From Amyelois transitella (Eukaryota; Arthropoda; Insecta; Lepidoptera; Pyralidae), in assembly GCF_032362555.1 (NCBI RefSeq), contig NC_083517.1, forward strand, positions 7,584,001 through 7,648,000: a stretch of DNA of 64,000 bases, given 5' to 3'. A program made the translations under genes and the position numbers. Under the pieces are notes generated by a model. The model saw nothing but the letters and a program-made list of their open reading frames with translations, made no database searches and had not been told where the DNA came from. Shown here piece after piece: positions 38,001-51,300 of this stretch; positions within the stretch are counted from its first letter, which is position 1, and every line of letters starts with the position of its first letter.

Positions 38001-41000
38001 AGATGTACAGGCTACAGAGCTATCATAGAGGGATACAAGACTTTCCTTGAAGATTGGGAAATGCAGCAAGTAGCTAATGGTGCTAACGGAAATACAAATG
38101 GAAATCAAAAGGGAGTATGTGGTATGGGAAAAGAGTGCTGCCGCAATAAGAAAGATGACAACAGTGAAACGCAATATATTTTCGACAGATCGTCATTTTT
38201 ACCATACGATCCCAGTCAAGAGCCAATATTTCCACCGGAGTTAAAATTATCTGATGCATATGATAATCAGTTTTTAGTATTCAAGGGATCAAAAGCAACA
38301 TGGTTTAGGCCTATCGAATTAGATACTATATTAAGGCTTAAAGAAAGATTTAACGATGCGAAAATTGTTGTAGGAAATACCGAAGTAGGCGTTGAAGTAA
38401 AGTTCAAACATTGCATATACCCAACAATCATTATGCCTAACTGTATTCCGGAAATGAACGATATTGTAGAAAATGCAAACGGGTTAACTATTGGCGCAGC
38501 TGTCACTTTGATGGACATGGAAAAAAGATTTACCGAATACATTAATATCCTTCCAAAATTTAAAACAAGAACACTGTTGACTATAAAACAAATGTTGAAT
38601 TGGTTCGCTGGCAAACAAATACGCAATGTAGCAGCAATAGGAGGAAATATTATGACTGGCAGTCCTATATCCGATTTAAATCCAATTTTGATGTCTTTGA
38701 AAGTAAAGTTTAACTTATTAAGTAAAGAAGGTGGTCACCGTTCAGTGTTAATGGATGAAACGTTTTTTACTGGTTACCGGAGAAACGTAGTCAAGCCAAA
38801 TGAAATTTTATTGTCCATTGAGATACCATTTTCAAGAAAATATCAATATTTAAAAGCATATAAACAAGCCAAAAGGCGAGAAGATGATATTTCTATTGTG
38901 ACTTCGGCGGTAAATGTAGAGTTCGAAGATAACACAAATGTCATAAAAAATATTACTATTGCGTATGGTGGAATGGCCCCAGTGACTAAAATTGCCACAA
39001 AAACCAGCAAATCTTTAATTGGAGAGAAATGGAACGAAGCTTTGCTAGAAAAAGCTTACGGTCACTTGTTGGAAGAATTACCGTTACCACCTTCAGTACC
39101 TGGAGGAAATGTACAGTTTAGGCAAGCTCTGACCATGAGTTTATTTTTAAAAACATATTTGGCTATAGCTAAACAAATGTCACAAGACTACATCCACGAA
39201 GACCTCATCAAGCCATACCACAGCAGTGGAGCTGAACAATTTCATGGCAGTTTACCCAAAAGTGCTCAATATTTTGAACTAGTAGGGGATAAACAGGTCA
39301 AAAGTGATGCAGTTGGTCGACCTATACAGCATATGTCAGCATATAAACAAACTACAGGAGAAGCTTTATACTGTGACGATATGCCTACAGCTGAGAATGA
39401 ATTATACTTAGCATTTGTACTGAGTACCAAAGCACATGCAATATTAAAATCTGTTAATGCGACAAAAGCATTAGAGCAACCAGGAGTGGTAGCATTTTAT
39501 TCAGCCAAAGATTTGACTCCGGATCAAAATAAAATTGGACCAATATTTCATGACGAAGAATTATTTGTCAGTGAGAAAGTGACAAGTCAAGGACAAACAA
39601 TTGGGGTTATAGTAGCAGAAGACCAAGCCACAGCCCAAGCAGCCGCTAGGATGGTCAATATTGAATATGAAGAACTTCAACCTATAATAGTCACTATGGA
39701 AGATGCAATAAAATATAATTCATTTTATCCACAATATCCAAAAACAATAAAAAGAGGTGACGTTAAATCTATATTTGAAAATCCAAATTATTTAATAATA
39801 GAAAACCAGTGCCGTATGGGTGGTCAAGAGCATTTCTATTTAGAAACTCATGCAGCATTCGCCATACCAAAGAAAGAAGATGACGAGATGGAGGTATTTT
39901 GTTCCAGCCAGCATCCTTCAGAAATTGCGGTAAGCCAAGTTTAAAATTTCAACGCCTTCTTTTTAATAATAAAACTTCAATTAAATACACACTTTATTTC
40001 TGATGGCATCAAATAAATAAAATATTTTGTATACTAGTATCTCTATGTAGTTATAATGAAATCGGCGTTTGCCTTTTATTAAAAGTAGAATTCTAATTTT
40101 CTTATCTTTTTTATCTTCAGAAACTCGTCAGCCATATCCTACACGTACCAATGAACAGGATATGCGCACGTGTGAAACGTATGGGAGGGGGGTTCGGTGG
40201 TAAAGAATCGAGAGGCATGCTTGTTGCACTGCCTGTATCACTTGCGGCACATCGACTGAACAGACCGGTGAGATGCATGCTGGACAGAGACGAAGACATG
40301 CAGATGACAGGAACACGCCATCCATTCCTTATAAAATACAAACTGGCTTTCACAAAGGAGGGTAAAATAATGGGAGCTATTGTTAATATTTATAATAATG
40401 GCGGCTACTCAATAGACTTGTCTGGACCAGTAAGTATAACAATATTGTTTTAATCTGCTTAAAACTAACTGCTTATCGGCATATTACCAAGTCTTATAAC
40501 ATTTTTAGGTGGTTGAAAGGGCAATGTTCCATTTTGAAAATGCATATTACATTCCAAACGTGGAAGTAACTGGCCATGTCTGCAAAACCAATTTGCCATC
40601 GAACACTGCTTTTAGAGGATTTGGAGGGCCGCAGGGAATGTTTGGAGCCGAGAACATGGTGAGAGACATCGCGCACAGGTTGGGACGACTTCCAGAAGAA
40701 ATAAGCAGGCTCAATTTATATCAAGAAAACTTTACAACTCACTATGGTCAAAGTTTGGTTCACTGTACGCTTCAGAGATGCTGGGATGAGTGCATTGAAA
40801 AAAGCAATTTAGCAGAGAGAAAACTGAACATTGAACAGTTTAACAAGTAAGTTTAACATTGGTCATTTAAAAACGTTTCCACTATATTGATTGATATAGA
40901 TTTTATCTAATTTATTCGACGACAATATTTATTTCAGACAACATCGCTGGCGGAAACGAGGTATAGCTATAGTCCCAACCAAATTCGGGATCGCATTTAC

Positions 41001-43049
41001 AGAAAAAATGTTGAATCAAGCCGGAGCTCTAGTGTTAATATATATTGATGGATCTGTCCTTTTATCACATGGGGGCACTGAAATGGGACAAGGCCTGCAT
41101 ACAAAGATGATTCAAGTTGCTTCTCGTGCTCTCGGCGTCGACGTTTCCAAAATACACATCAGTGAGACTTCGACGGATAAAGTTCCAAATACATCGGCGA
41201 CAGCCGCCAGCGCGGGCTCCGATTTAAACGGTATGGCCGTTCTTGAAGCGTGCCAGAAACTGGTCAAAAGACTCCAACCTTACAAAGAGAAGAATCCAGA
41301 AGGAACATGGGAAAAATGGGTTTTAGCAGCTTGGCTCGACCGAGTCAGCCTGTCGGCTACTGGATTCCACGCGACACCTGATATCGGCTACGACTTTAAA
41401 AACAATATTGGGAAGCCCTTCAACTACTTTACTTACGGCGTGGCGTGCACGGAAGTAGAAATCGATTGTCTCAGTGGCGACCACCAAGTAATAAGAACGG
41501 ATATAGTAATGGATTTGGGTGAAAGTTTAAATCCAGCCATAGACATAGGACAAATCGAAGGAGGTTTTATACAAGGTTATGGATTGTTTACAATGGAGGA
41601 ATTGATATATTCTCCAACTGGAACCCTGTATTCCCGTGGTCCAGGAGCTTATAAGATCCCTGGCTTCGGAGATATCCCCCTTGAATTTAATGTGTCTTTA
41701 CTCAAGGGTGCGCCAAATATGAGAGCTGTTTATTCATCCAAGGTACATTTTTTATTTATAGACTTTATTTCTCATTTCATAAGAAGATACGGTTTACAGT
41801 ATTTGATATTAGAATAAAATAGATATATTTTAAAAATTTTGGAAACAAGGTATCGCTATTTTGAAAATCTCTTAAATCTTAAATCGTGGATGAATGCACA
41901 TTGTCAACATTTAAAAATGTGAATGAGTATAAAACTAATGATTTAAAAACGAATGTTATGTTAAATAGACATAGATAAAATATGTACGTACTGTACAAAT
42001 TATGTCAAAACCATGTCAAAAATTTACATACATTTAAGAGGCAATTATATCAAGCTCGAGCCACACATGTTTATCATTACATCCTCCGTGCTGTAATAGG
42101 CTTCGTTAAAAAGCTCATCTTTAATGAGCTTTTTGAATTTTCTATCAGGCATTTCAATAACACCTTTTGATTATTTATTATAAAATCTTATACAATTCAT
42201 CAGAAATGATTTTCCTACCTTAACCTTAATATTTTGGTACTAAGTTAAATTCTACATCTATGTAGTTCAATATAAACATAACCATAAAAAAGACACGACT
42301 TACCCATATATTTGACATTTGCATTTCAGGCGGTCGGCGAGCCACCACTTTTCCTCGCGTCGTCCGCCTTCTTCGCCATACAAGAAGCCATCCGCGCCGC
42401 CCGCGCCGACGCCGGCGTCCCGCTGGACTTCAATATGGACGCGCCCGCCACTTCTGCCAGAATACGCATGGCCTGTGAGGACCATATCACTAAGAAGGTA
42501 GTCTTTTTGAAAATAGCTTCGTCAGATTTTCATCATTTCTCGATATTAATCATATACATGCATTTGAAAAATCAACCTTGTACGAAAATGTAACAAGATA
42601 AAATAATAAACGCTAATCCTCATCATAATAAGATCTCTCCATCAAAAAATATAATAATTAAAGGTACTCACACTTATTTGTTTGATAGCAGAAAATCACG
42701 TCCACACAAGAGTAAAAACAAAAATTAAAACTGCGAAAGTGTTAAAACTAAAATTAAGACTTCTCAGTCGCAAAGTTCTAGTGGGTCATCACATTTTATA
42801 TGAGCAACTTGTTCGCGTTGAATAATATCACTGTGTTATTAAAAGGATTACAAAGTATATTTGTTAAAACACTTTTGTCTATGAAGGTAATCAATGAGAT
42901 TATTATCATTTAGTATAACGTTTTCCTAACTATTTTCATCTCAGTGTTTTTTCTGAGGAACCAAAAATAATAACTTATGAAATGTTTTTTTTTTTCAGTT
43001 AAAGACGCCCGATGAGAACAGCTTCGTGCCATGGAACGTAGTCCCATAA
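35022..43049 (+). CDS. Xdh: Xanthine dehydrogenase
   Basis: Eight exons: 35022-35096, 37319-37473, 37754-39929, 40121-40429, 40509-40846, 40938-41742, 42330-42497, 42999-43049; 1358 residues. Exons 2 and 4-8 have exactly the lengths of those in the neighbouring copy, and all intron phases agree, which shows a tandem duplication. Key features are canonical: first FeS Cys54, 59 and 62; second cluster Cys124, 127, 159 and 161; FAD block [13 protein letters not shown] and [21 protein letters not shown]; molybdenum centre [16 protein letters not shown] (Glu831), FRGFG (Arg941), FGIAFT (Phe1038-Thr1039), HGGTEMGQG and GEPPLF (Glu1290). THYGQ has Tyr where the bovine enzyme has Phe914. This copy is the better candidate for the classical purine-oxidising enzyme of the cytosol or peroxisome. 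Intron 1 is 2.2 kb and holds a Helitron-like repeat. A polyadenylation signal follows at 43071. Confidence 0.95.
35660..35951 (+). mobile_element. Non-coding interspersed element, possibly Helitron-like
   Basis: It lies in intron 1 of the second XDH gene. The stretch contains ACTGAACCGATTAAAATGAA, CGAACTGCTAGACGAATTTT and an end reading GCGGGCAACAGCTAG followed by T. A CTAG end inserted before T fits the Helitron rule (CTRR, A/T insertion), and related GC-poor elements with such ends are common in Lepidoptera. The 5' end and a terminal hairpin were not identified, so the class is an inference. A similar piece (GGCTTCGCACGG) sits near 6378 in reverse. Confidence 0.4.
36783..36835 (-). repeat. 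SINE-like family A, tail fragment
   Basis: On the minus strand it shows CAGTCTTTTCGAGACTGTTC, then GCTCTGTCTACCCTG, and the tail region. It lies in intron 1 of the second XDH gene. Confidence 0.65.
42108..42134. repeat. 11-bp hairpin in XDH intron 6
   Basis: AAAAAGCTCAT (42108-42118) and ATGAGCTTTTT (42124-42134) are perfect reverse complements around a 5-nt loop. On the plus strand it resembles a stem with a T-tract but is inside an intron. Confidence 0.6.
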
Positions 43050-43070
43050 TTTTATTCAACCAAAATATCG

Positions 43071-43076
43071 AATAAA
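43071..43076 (+). terminator. Polyadenylation signal of the second XDH gene (candidate)
   Basis: AATAAA begins 22 nt after the stop codon, followed by an AT-rich region. Confidence 0.6.
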
Positions 43077-45338
43077 TGTATGCAGTCCCAAAAATTATGA
43101 AATCAGTTAGAAGGGTTTACAAAAATATATTCATTGAGAATAGATAAAATTATTTATTAAAATCATATCTAATATATTACATTAGTATTTTAATATGAGA
43201 ATTCTGTAACAGTTTAACGCTGTTCTAGAATCTCCAATATCGGTCTACGTACTGACTATTAACAATATTAAATAAGTTAGACACACAATCAATGCGTTCA
43301 CAGAAAATAAAACAGATCAGGAGCTTTGTAAGAACTATATTAATTATGGATTCATTAGATTATTACTCGTATTGATACTCTTATTCAGAGTTATGGGAAG
43401 GTTAATTTTACATGAACAACTCAGGTACCAAAAATAAAAAAACTTAGGAACATAATTTTGTCTTTGGTTATACAAAGACTATTTGAAAAGTATTTGCAAA
43501 TAATGGCTTGTGGTTATGTGGAATACATTGTTATAGCTACTACTACGTAAAACGACGTGCCATTAGAAAAACTGGCAAAGAATTTATATAATGATGCAAT
43601 TTAGAAGATTGTCAGACTTTTCTTATTGGAACGAAATTTAGTTAATATAACTAGTTTAATGAGGAAAAAATGTTAATATTTTATTTCATACTAGGCAGTG
43701 AAGACGGGTTACAAGACAATTGATAAAAAAAAATGTACTTGCCATCTAATTATTTTTGGTGGGCTGATTGCGTATTCGCCAAAATATGACGAGCACAAAT
43801 AAACGTAGATGTTACTTATTTCAATAAATACATAAATTCCGTATATTATTTTTTTATTTACTCGCACGTACATTACCGACATTATACCTAGATAGACTTA
43901 AGGACACAAAATCAATGAGAATTATAAAAATAAACTATTTCATTCAAAATACTAACTTAATGAAAATAAAATAAATATACAGATTGCCTTACAAGACTTC
44001 ACAGAATAAATTAAAAAAAATAAATGGTGCATTTTATGTGTGTCATACCAAATAATTAAGATTTCTTCGCCTAATATTACTTTGACACGAAAACATAGAG
44101 CTGTAATTGCAAGCACTTTTACTACAGATTTGAATTCCAATAGTCCACCCAGACGAGATACAAACATGAAACAATTTAATATCCGTGCCAATCAAGAAGG
44201 CATATAACTCATCAATACCATTTTTTTTTTATCTTTTAAGCAATATTAAAGCTGTTTTACTTATCCTAGTCTTAATTGGTTTGGATATTTGAAGAAATAG
44301 ATTTTAAATGATAAAGTTTTTGTGATGAAGTTACTATGATGAGCTAGAAAATTTACCACTGATTTACTTAAACTTTAGTCTGGTTGGAAATTATTGTTTA
44401 GGATATTATAGACGCTGTCTACCATCATAAACAAGACACGACATGTTCAAATATAGTAGTAGTTGTAGCTATATCTTCTCTATAATTTTTAAAAGCAAAT
44501 GTCGATAGTTTCGTTTTTCGTATCGTTTCTTGTGTAGCCTTTATAATGAACTCATTTTACACTACTGCTCAAAAAAGGAGTGCTTAGCTTTCAGGATTCA
44601 TTTCCAACGTTATTCAACTTTAAAAGATTGTTAAATTCCCGTGTGATTATATTGTAATAAGCAGACATGTTTCTCAAGTGATTAAGTACACTCCTGTTAT
44701 TATTACCAGGTTTATAAAGACAGTACATTAAAAAGTAGATTCGGTAGTAAGAGGGCGTATCACGTTCAGTGTTGCTATAAACAAATAATATTTGTTGTAA
44801 TGTTCAATGTTGCCTAATATTTTTACCACCAAACGGTGGTACGCCCTATTAAGTCCGAGGGTGCAATATTTAGTTTAAACGCTATAATTGTGTTCTATGT
44901 TGGCCCTAAATGATACAATACATTGTTCCAGTCAGTTTTATAAATACATTTACCTACTCCTCGAGCAACTTTAAATGCCAAAAAGCAACGTCTACTTGCT
45001 TTACAATATTCTGTGTAAGGGCATTTCGTTGGATTTTGCCTTAAAATTAAGTTTAAGCGGCGGTAAAGTACAGGTGGTATATAAACATATTTATAAACTT
45101 ATTTATGTAAATAATTATGGAAAGTATCGAGTATATAACATGTGTTCTTAACAGCTATGAGTCATGTGTTATACCAAATATATTTACCACAAATAAACAA
45201 TGTCACTTTATAAAGCATTTCTTAGATCGACAATTTATAGTTGCTCGAGGTCCTCATAATTGCCGAAAAAGCTCCCTTAGACCAATTAATTTGGCATCGA
45301 TACATAAAACACGATTTTTCATTGCAACTGCCTAACAA
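43077..45338. other. Intergenic region between XDH and Tango1 (convergent 3' ends)
   Basis: About 2.3 kb of AT-rich DNA. No reading frame of interest, no recognised repeat of the families listed here, and no splice-linked exons were seen. Confidence 0.6.
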
Positions 45339-45344
45339 TTTATT
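45339..45344 (-). terminator. Tango1 polyadenylation signal (candidate)
   Basis: AATAAA on the minus strand, about 24 nt after the stop codon. It is very close to the stop, so a later signal may be used instead. Confidence 0.4.
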
Positions 45345-45368
45345 CTTCTATTAAAATAATTTAGACGT

Positions 45369-48300
45369 TCACTTGTCCGATTCCGATGAACAGCCAGAAC
45401 CTGAACTAGGGCCTGAAATAAGAAAAAATACATATTGTAAAGAAATAAGTTGACTTGTTGACCGATTGATTAATGTACTCATTAATTGTTGCAAATGGTT
45501 TCGTGGGCCGTGGCGCAAAAACGACGTAGAACAGTACTCTTATAATAAAACAGAAACATGCTGTATTTCATGAACCTTAAAGCAAAGATAATTAATTGTC
45601 TGTAAATAAAAGTGTGCGAAAAGACTGCCTTTGTACCGATTTTTTTTCAGACGTTTCTTGCAGACTTGTTGCACTAGATTAATATAGTATACCTGAATGC
45701 CTGGAGTAGGGCCGCCGCCGGCGCGGCCCCCGCGAGGGGCTGTCGGAGTTGTACTCGGTCTCGGTGTCGGGCGGCGGCTTGCGCGCCCGCGACCCTCTGC
45801 CCTCCTCGTACCTACACAGGTACAGCGTCAACTTTGATCTTATTCTACAACGCCAATCACAATAATCGAGACTATATTATTCCGTTCATATCTAATCGGA
45901 ATAAAAGTCAATCAATACTTATACTTAAGAAGGTATAGACCTTCAACACATAATGTTTCTCCTCCTTTTCACCATGTTGCCTTCACTCAGTTTCCTTTAG
46001 GTGTAAGGGAATGAACTTAATTCTAGCATAATAGATGAATAAAATGGAACGTTCCAAGATAAGCAAGATGGAAGCCTAAATATTCTAAGAAAACATAATT
46101 CCTTTACTAAATTTAAGTAGTAAGTGATGCAATAAAACAAAATAAAAAAAGGTTAAGGTCTACCTTCGTCCAAAACATAATATGTTTATTTAGGGTCAGC
46201 ATTGATAACTACTGGTACAAAGTAAACATTGTTTTACTTATAGAGGTGAAAAGTTATCTTTATTATGCCCCCAGTCACCTATGAACTATGTACGTCATTC
46301 ATTAGAAAAATATCATACATAATTAAGGCGTAGACAGGCCTTCTGACAACGCCTAAATTATTTAATTATAAGTACCTGGGCGACTGCGCTCAGCTCGATG
46401 TTTTAATGACATCAGAAAAACCACAAAAAGAAAGCATTTTGTTTTTCTAGTAAATTAGCGCAAAAAGTTTTTGTGTCCAAACACTGTAAAAATTAAAATG
46501 TATGTTGGATCTGTCAATAGAATTTTTAAGTCCGTAGGCCATCAAAATAGGTAAATTAGATTTTGAGATAATCACAATTTCGTTAAAAACAAAAGTGTTC
46601 ACACAGTCAAGTTCGCGGAGAACGACTAGTTCTTAACCTTTAGAACAGATAGCGTGAAGTGAAGGTGAATGAATTTACCTTCGTCTGGAGTGCGGCGAGT
46701 ATGGCGAGCGGCGAGATCTGGGCGAGTAGCGACTTTCAGGCGAGTACCGCACTGTTTCGGGCGAGTACCGTCTCTCAGGCGAGTAACGGCTCTCGGGCGA
46801 GTACCGGCTTTCGGGCGAGTAGCGGCTTTCCGGCGAGTAACGCCGGTCGTATCTGTAATTTGGCAACATTTATTTATTTATTTATCTGCTTTTGTAGGTA
46901 ATTTTATGTACGTTTTCGGGGTCCACCTATCATCACAGGCAGATCATTAGAAGTAAGCCAGTATTTTGACCTCCGCAACTCTATTTACTAATAAACTTAG
47001 CTTGGATAATGTGTGGTCGAGAAATTCCTATATGAAGTCTTAATCAGAACAGAACACCGGTTATGTTATATACGGTTACGGACCGAAGAAGTCCGCGCGA
47101 CACCGCGTCTATTGCCAGCCAGAACTTCTGTCGGACAACATCGTATTTCTGTTGGAAGTTGAAAGCAATCATACCTGAGCGGGCGGGGGGAGGGCAGGCG
47201 GCCGAGCGGCGGGGGGCGCGGCAGGGGCGGCAGCAGCGGCGGCGGCAGGAACGACAGCGGCAACGGCGGGGGCACCGCGCCCGGCTCCAGCGGAGATGGA
47301 ACTTCTGTCACATCATTAACGATAAGTCAACCATCAATAAAAGTTATATAAAACTCTTGTATAGCTTACTAAAAGACTGAGCCGTGTGGTTCCCGGCACC
47401 AGTACAAAAAAGAATAGGACCACTCCATCTCTTTCCTATGGATGTCGTAAAAGGCGACTAAGGGATAGGCTTACAAAATTGGGATTATTTTTTTAAGCGA
47501 TGGGCTAGCAACCTGTCACTATTTAAATCTCAATTCTATCATTAAGCCAAATAGCTGAGCGTGGCTTATCAGTCTTTTCATGACTGTTGGATCTGTCTAC
47601 CCCACAAGGGATATAGACGTGACCATATGTATGTACGTATGTAAAAGACTGAGTGACATAAAACGTAGTGGCAAAAAAACTGAGCGTGAAAAGCGGAAAT
47701 TCAACATGTATATTTTTAAGATGTTAAGGTAATGTGTTAGAGCGAGGAGGCCATGTCAGGTCCCACGGAGACCAGTTTCCGCCTCAACGCCGACGCCTCG
47801 TCTCACGTCGCTGACGCTTGTTCTCTTAGTGTAACACACTAAAAGAAACAAACTGACTGCACACTCATGATTCAGCCCATACGTGTTCCGAGCTCGGTCC
47901 TGATGTGTGGGGAAAGACCTTGAGAGAAACAAACTGACTGTGCAAGGGGGAGGAGGCGGTCTCAGGGCCGACCGAGGCCAGTTTCCGCCTCAAGGCCGCG
48001 GCCTCGTCGCGGGCCGCGTCCGCCTCGCGCCGCGCCGCGCGCGCCTCGAGCCACGCCGCGTGCGCGCGGCTCTCGATCTCGCTGACGGCGCTGCGGCGGC
48101 TAGACTCTTGTTCGGCCAACTCTAATGTCAGAGCATCGCATTTCTCCCTGAAAAAATAATATATATACAGAACCAATTCCGAGATTTGCAATAGAAATAA
48201 TGAGGGTGAGGGTAGTAGCATAAAAGGAAATGGTTTTATATCATCATCCCTTCTCTCTGGATGGAAGTCAAACCGCTGTAACTTTGATTTGATTTCGATG

Positions 48301-51300
48301 GTAGATTCGTTAATACAAAATGTATAGAATGAAGCTTCTAAAAACACACACGCCGAAAAACACTAACCGCAAATCCAACAAAGATCATAATGCTCTTTTT
48401 ATTCCTTAAGTAGACGCTACATAGTTTTATGAGCTGGAAAAAAGGCTTCGTTGACTGCTATAAAAATATTATTATTTCATTAAAATGCAATAAAACCAAG
48501 AAAATATTTCCGTTACTCACTTGTATCTCTGCACTTCTTGCTGCAATGTTTCAATCTTCTCTACAGTACTGGCTGATTCACCTTGTTTACTCAACCACAA
48601 CGACTCTTTGGCACCGAGTTCCCTTTAAAAAAGTTAAACTCATTGAAATAAATTTTATAAAAAACATTTTTATCAATTTAATAAAGTTACGAAAAATACG
48701 ATTTAAAAAAATCGTTAAGTGTTATTTTACTAAATATTTTTATCATATTTGATTTTGATTGCTGCACCATTGTAGAGAAATATAATGCAGAAAAGAGTTC
48801 CGCTCTTTTCTGTCACCTTAAATTTTTATATACATGTTTCGAAAGGTAAATTCTACTTAAGAAATCTTACTTGACAAGCTCATTTTCCCGCTCCTGGAAG
48901 TATTTCCCGAGGACTTCGAGGCGGGTTTGCGCCTCCGTGGCCTGTTGACTATTGATCACTAGTGACTCTTGAGCAGCCTTCAATTCTTCTGACAAACGGG
49001 TGCGTTCTTTCAGTTCAACCTGGGTGATTTTAATTTTTATTGACATAAAAGATTACATAACTACTTATTATAATACAAAGTCTGTTTCTAAGCTTTCTTC
49101 TTTTATAGCGTGTAACAGTTCATAATTTTAATGCACTTTTTTGTTATTTAGATAATATATTCAGTTTATACAAAACACACTTCAAAAGATACAGAGCAAA
49201 ACTTTGCAAATACTAGATGAACGTCAGTATCAGCTAAATAAAAATGTTAATTTTGATCTATAAAACATGAACTATTTATAGGTTACACACTAAGCTAAAT
49301 GTATACATAAACTTACCTGGTACTTCCCCTCATACTTTTGTTTCTCCTCTAACGCTTTAGATAGCTTGGCCTTGATTTCAGTGTGGTCGATCAGCGATGT
49401 GACATCCATATTAGACGGCATCCCCCCCTTTAGTTCTTTGATGACATCCTGTTCAATGAGAAATGGGAACTTGTACGAAATGAAATTTTTGGGCTGCGTC
49501 GATTTTATGAATAGGTTCGACTGGCAAAGAAAGCCAGTATGGCATTAAGTCCACCTGTTATACATTTTATGTGCAATAAGCATAAATATATATTCAATCT
49601 TAGCGTAACAACAGATCATCATTCGTTGTGACTTGCATCATCATCTAGCGTTAGTTAAAGGTTAACGCTCTCATTGTTGCGCCTGACCCTGGATTAGGCA
49701 ATTTTTACACGCAAAATACCATCTCGCCTCCATAGGCAGAAAGACGTAAATCCTTAGAAAATGAAGAGTCATGGGTACCATAGATGTCCGCTCGTATATT
49801 TACTTTTTCAACCAATATATTATTTCGATTTCTTTGACATTTCAATTAACCTCAAAGGTAAAGCTGATAGAATCTTTTTGCTTTGGTTGTTGTACTAGAA
49901 TAAAATACATATGTTCTTAGTGATCTCGTACGATTCCCTTACCATTTGAAAACGACACTCTGTACCATTTCTATACTAACTACTACCGTGCTAAATAAAA
50001 TCTCCAACACGAAACCAGAACCTTACGCATAAATATCAAGTGTTAATGCTTTACCTATTCTTAACTACCGGGAACCACACGACACTGTCTGTATCAGTTC
50101 CTTTATATATACCTACTACATTACTAAATAAAAAGTTTTCACCAAAAATCGAAGGGTCAATAAATATGAAGTGTGAAAACCTTACCTTCAAAGCTGTTAT
50201 CTCATGCTTCTGCAGTTCAATGGTATTGTAGGCTTCTGTCAACTTCTGTGTGACGTCATCCATCTGTTTCTTCTGCTTCTTGAACTTGTCCAGAGCCGAC
50301 TCAGCTGACACGTACTTCAACTGGAAATTGTCTCTATCCCGGCTCACTGAGATCAATTCCTCTTCAAATGCTTGGATCTTAGCTAAAATAAAAACGAACG
50401 CGAAAGTGAGTTTTTTGTTCGGTATCTCGTGGGCCACGCTTTTGCTACTAAATAAATCTTATTGAAATGATGCAAACACGTAGAGGAAGGAAACACACAA
50501 AGAGAAAGATATGTTAAATAATCTTTCGGCGCGTGAAAATATGCAACACAAGATGCGCGACCTCGAAGAAGTAGTGCAAGGAAAGTATTCAGCTCGATGC
50601 AAATATAAAGACATATCCTTCCGTCGACATTTGAAACACACTGGTGCAACACACCTACACCACACATGGCAATCTTTAAATACACACATAAAATTACGTC
50701 AATATCCTAGGTACTAGAAGGTAGACAGAACCAAATGACTAGAAAAGACTGAAAAGCTACATTCAGCTGTATGGCTTAATGATGGAATTCAAATAGTAAC
50801 AAGTTCATAGCTCATTGCCTACAATAATCCTAAGTTTATTAGCCATTCCCTTAGTCGCCTTTTACGACATCCATGGTCAATAAACTACTAACTAAGACAA
50901 CATTCTGCAGTTTCGGTGGATAAACATATTAAACCCGATAGACAGTTTTTGTAACCACAGGTCACCAAAATAAACATTGTAAGCATAAAAATGGTATTAT
51001 CTAAACCTTGAACGACAAACAATTGTTTGATAACACAAGAGGTAGATTATCAGACAATTGTTTCAAACAAGATAAAGATCAAGTGATATTTATTACACAA
51101 TAAATACCGTGATGTTTTTTCTATATGCTTAGCATACATTTCAAATTAAAGGAAGGAAGAAGAGCCATGACATGTTAACCCCCCACCTATATCTGTCTTT
51201 TATGCGTGTGTGTGTATGCTGTGTAAGGAAGTCATATATATTATTAAAAAAACACAAACCATTTAATTCATTAATATGCTCTTCTGATGTAGCTCTCTCT

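Noticed and set aside
42319-42501. Arg/Pro-rich frames on both strands over XDH exon 7
   Set aside because: GC-rich third positions of the real exon open the other frames; they do not encode anything recognisable.
46659-46950. Plus-strand frames with repeated RASTVSQAS- and RVPSLRRV-like units
   Set aside because: Antisense of the Tango1 RYSPES repeat array; the minus frame is the one with matching splice sites and phase.
47063-47380. 105-codon Arg/Gly-rich plus-strand frame
   Set aside because: Antisense of the Tango1 proline-rich exon 10.
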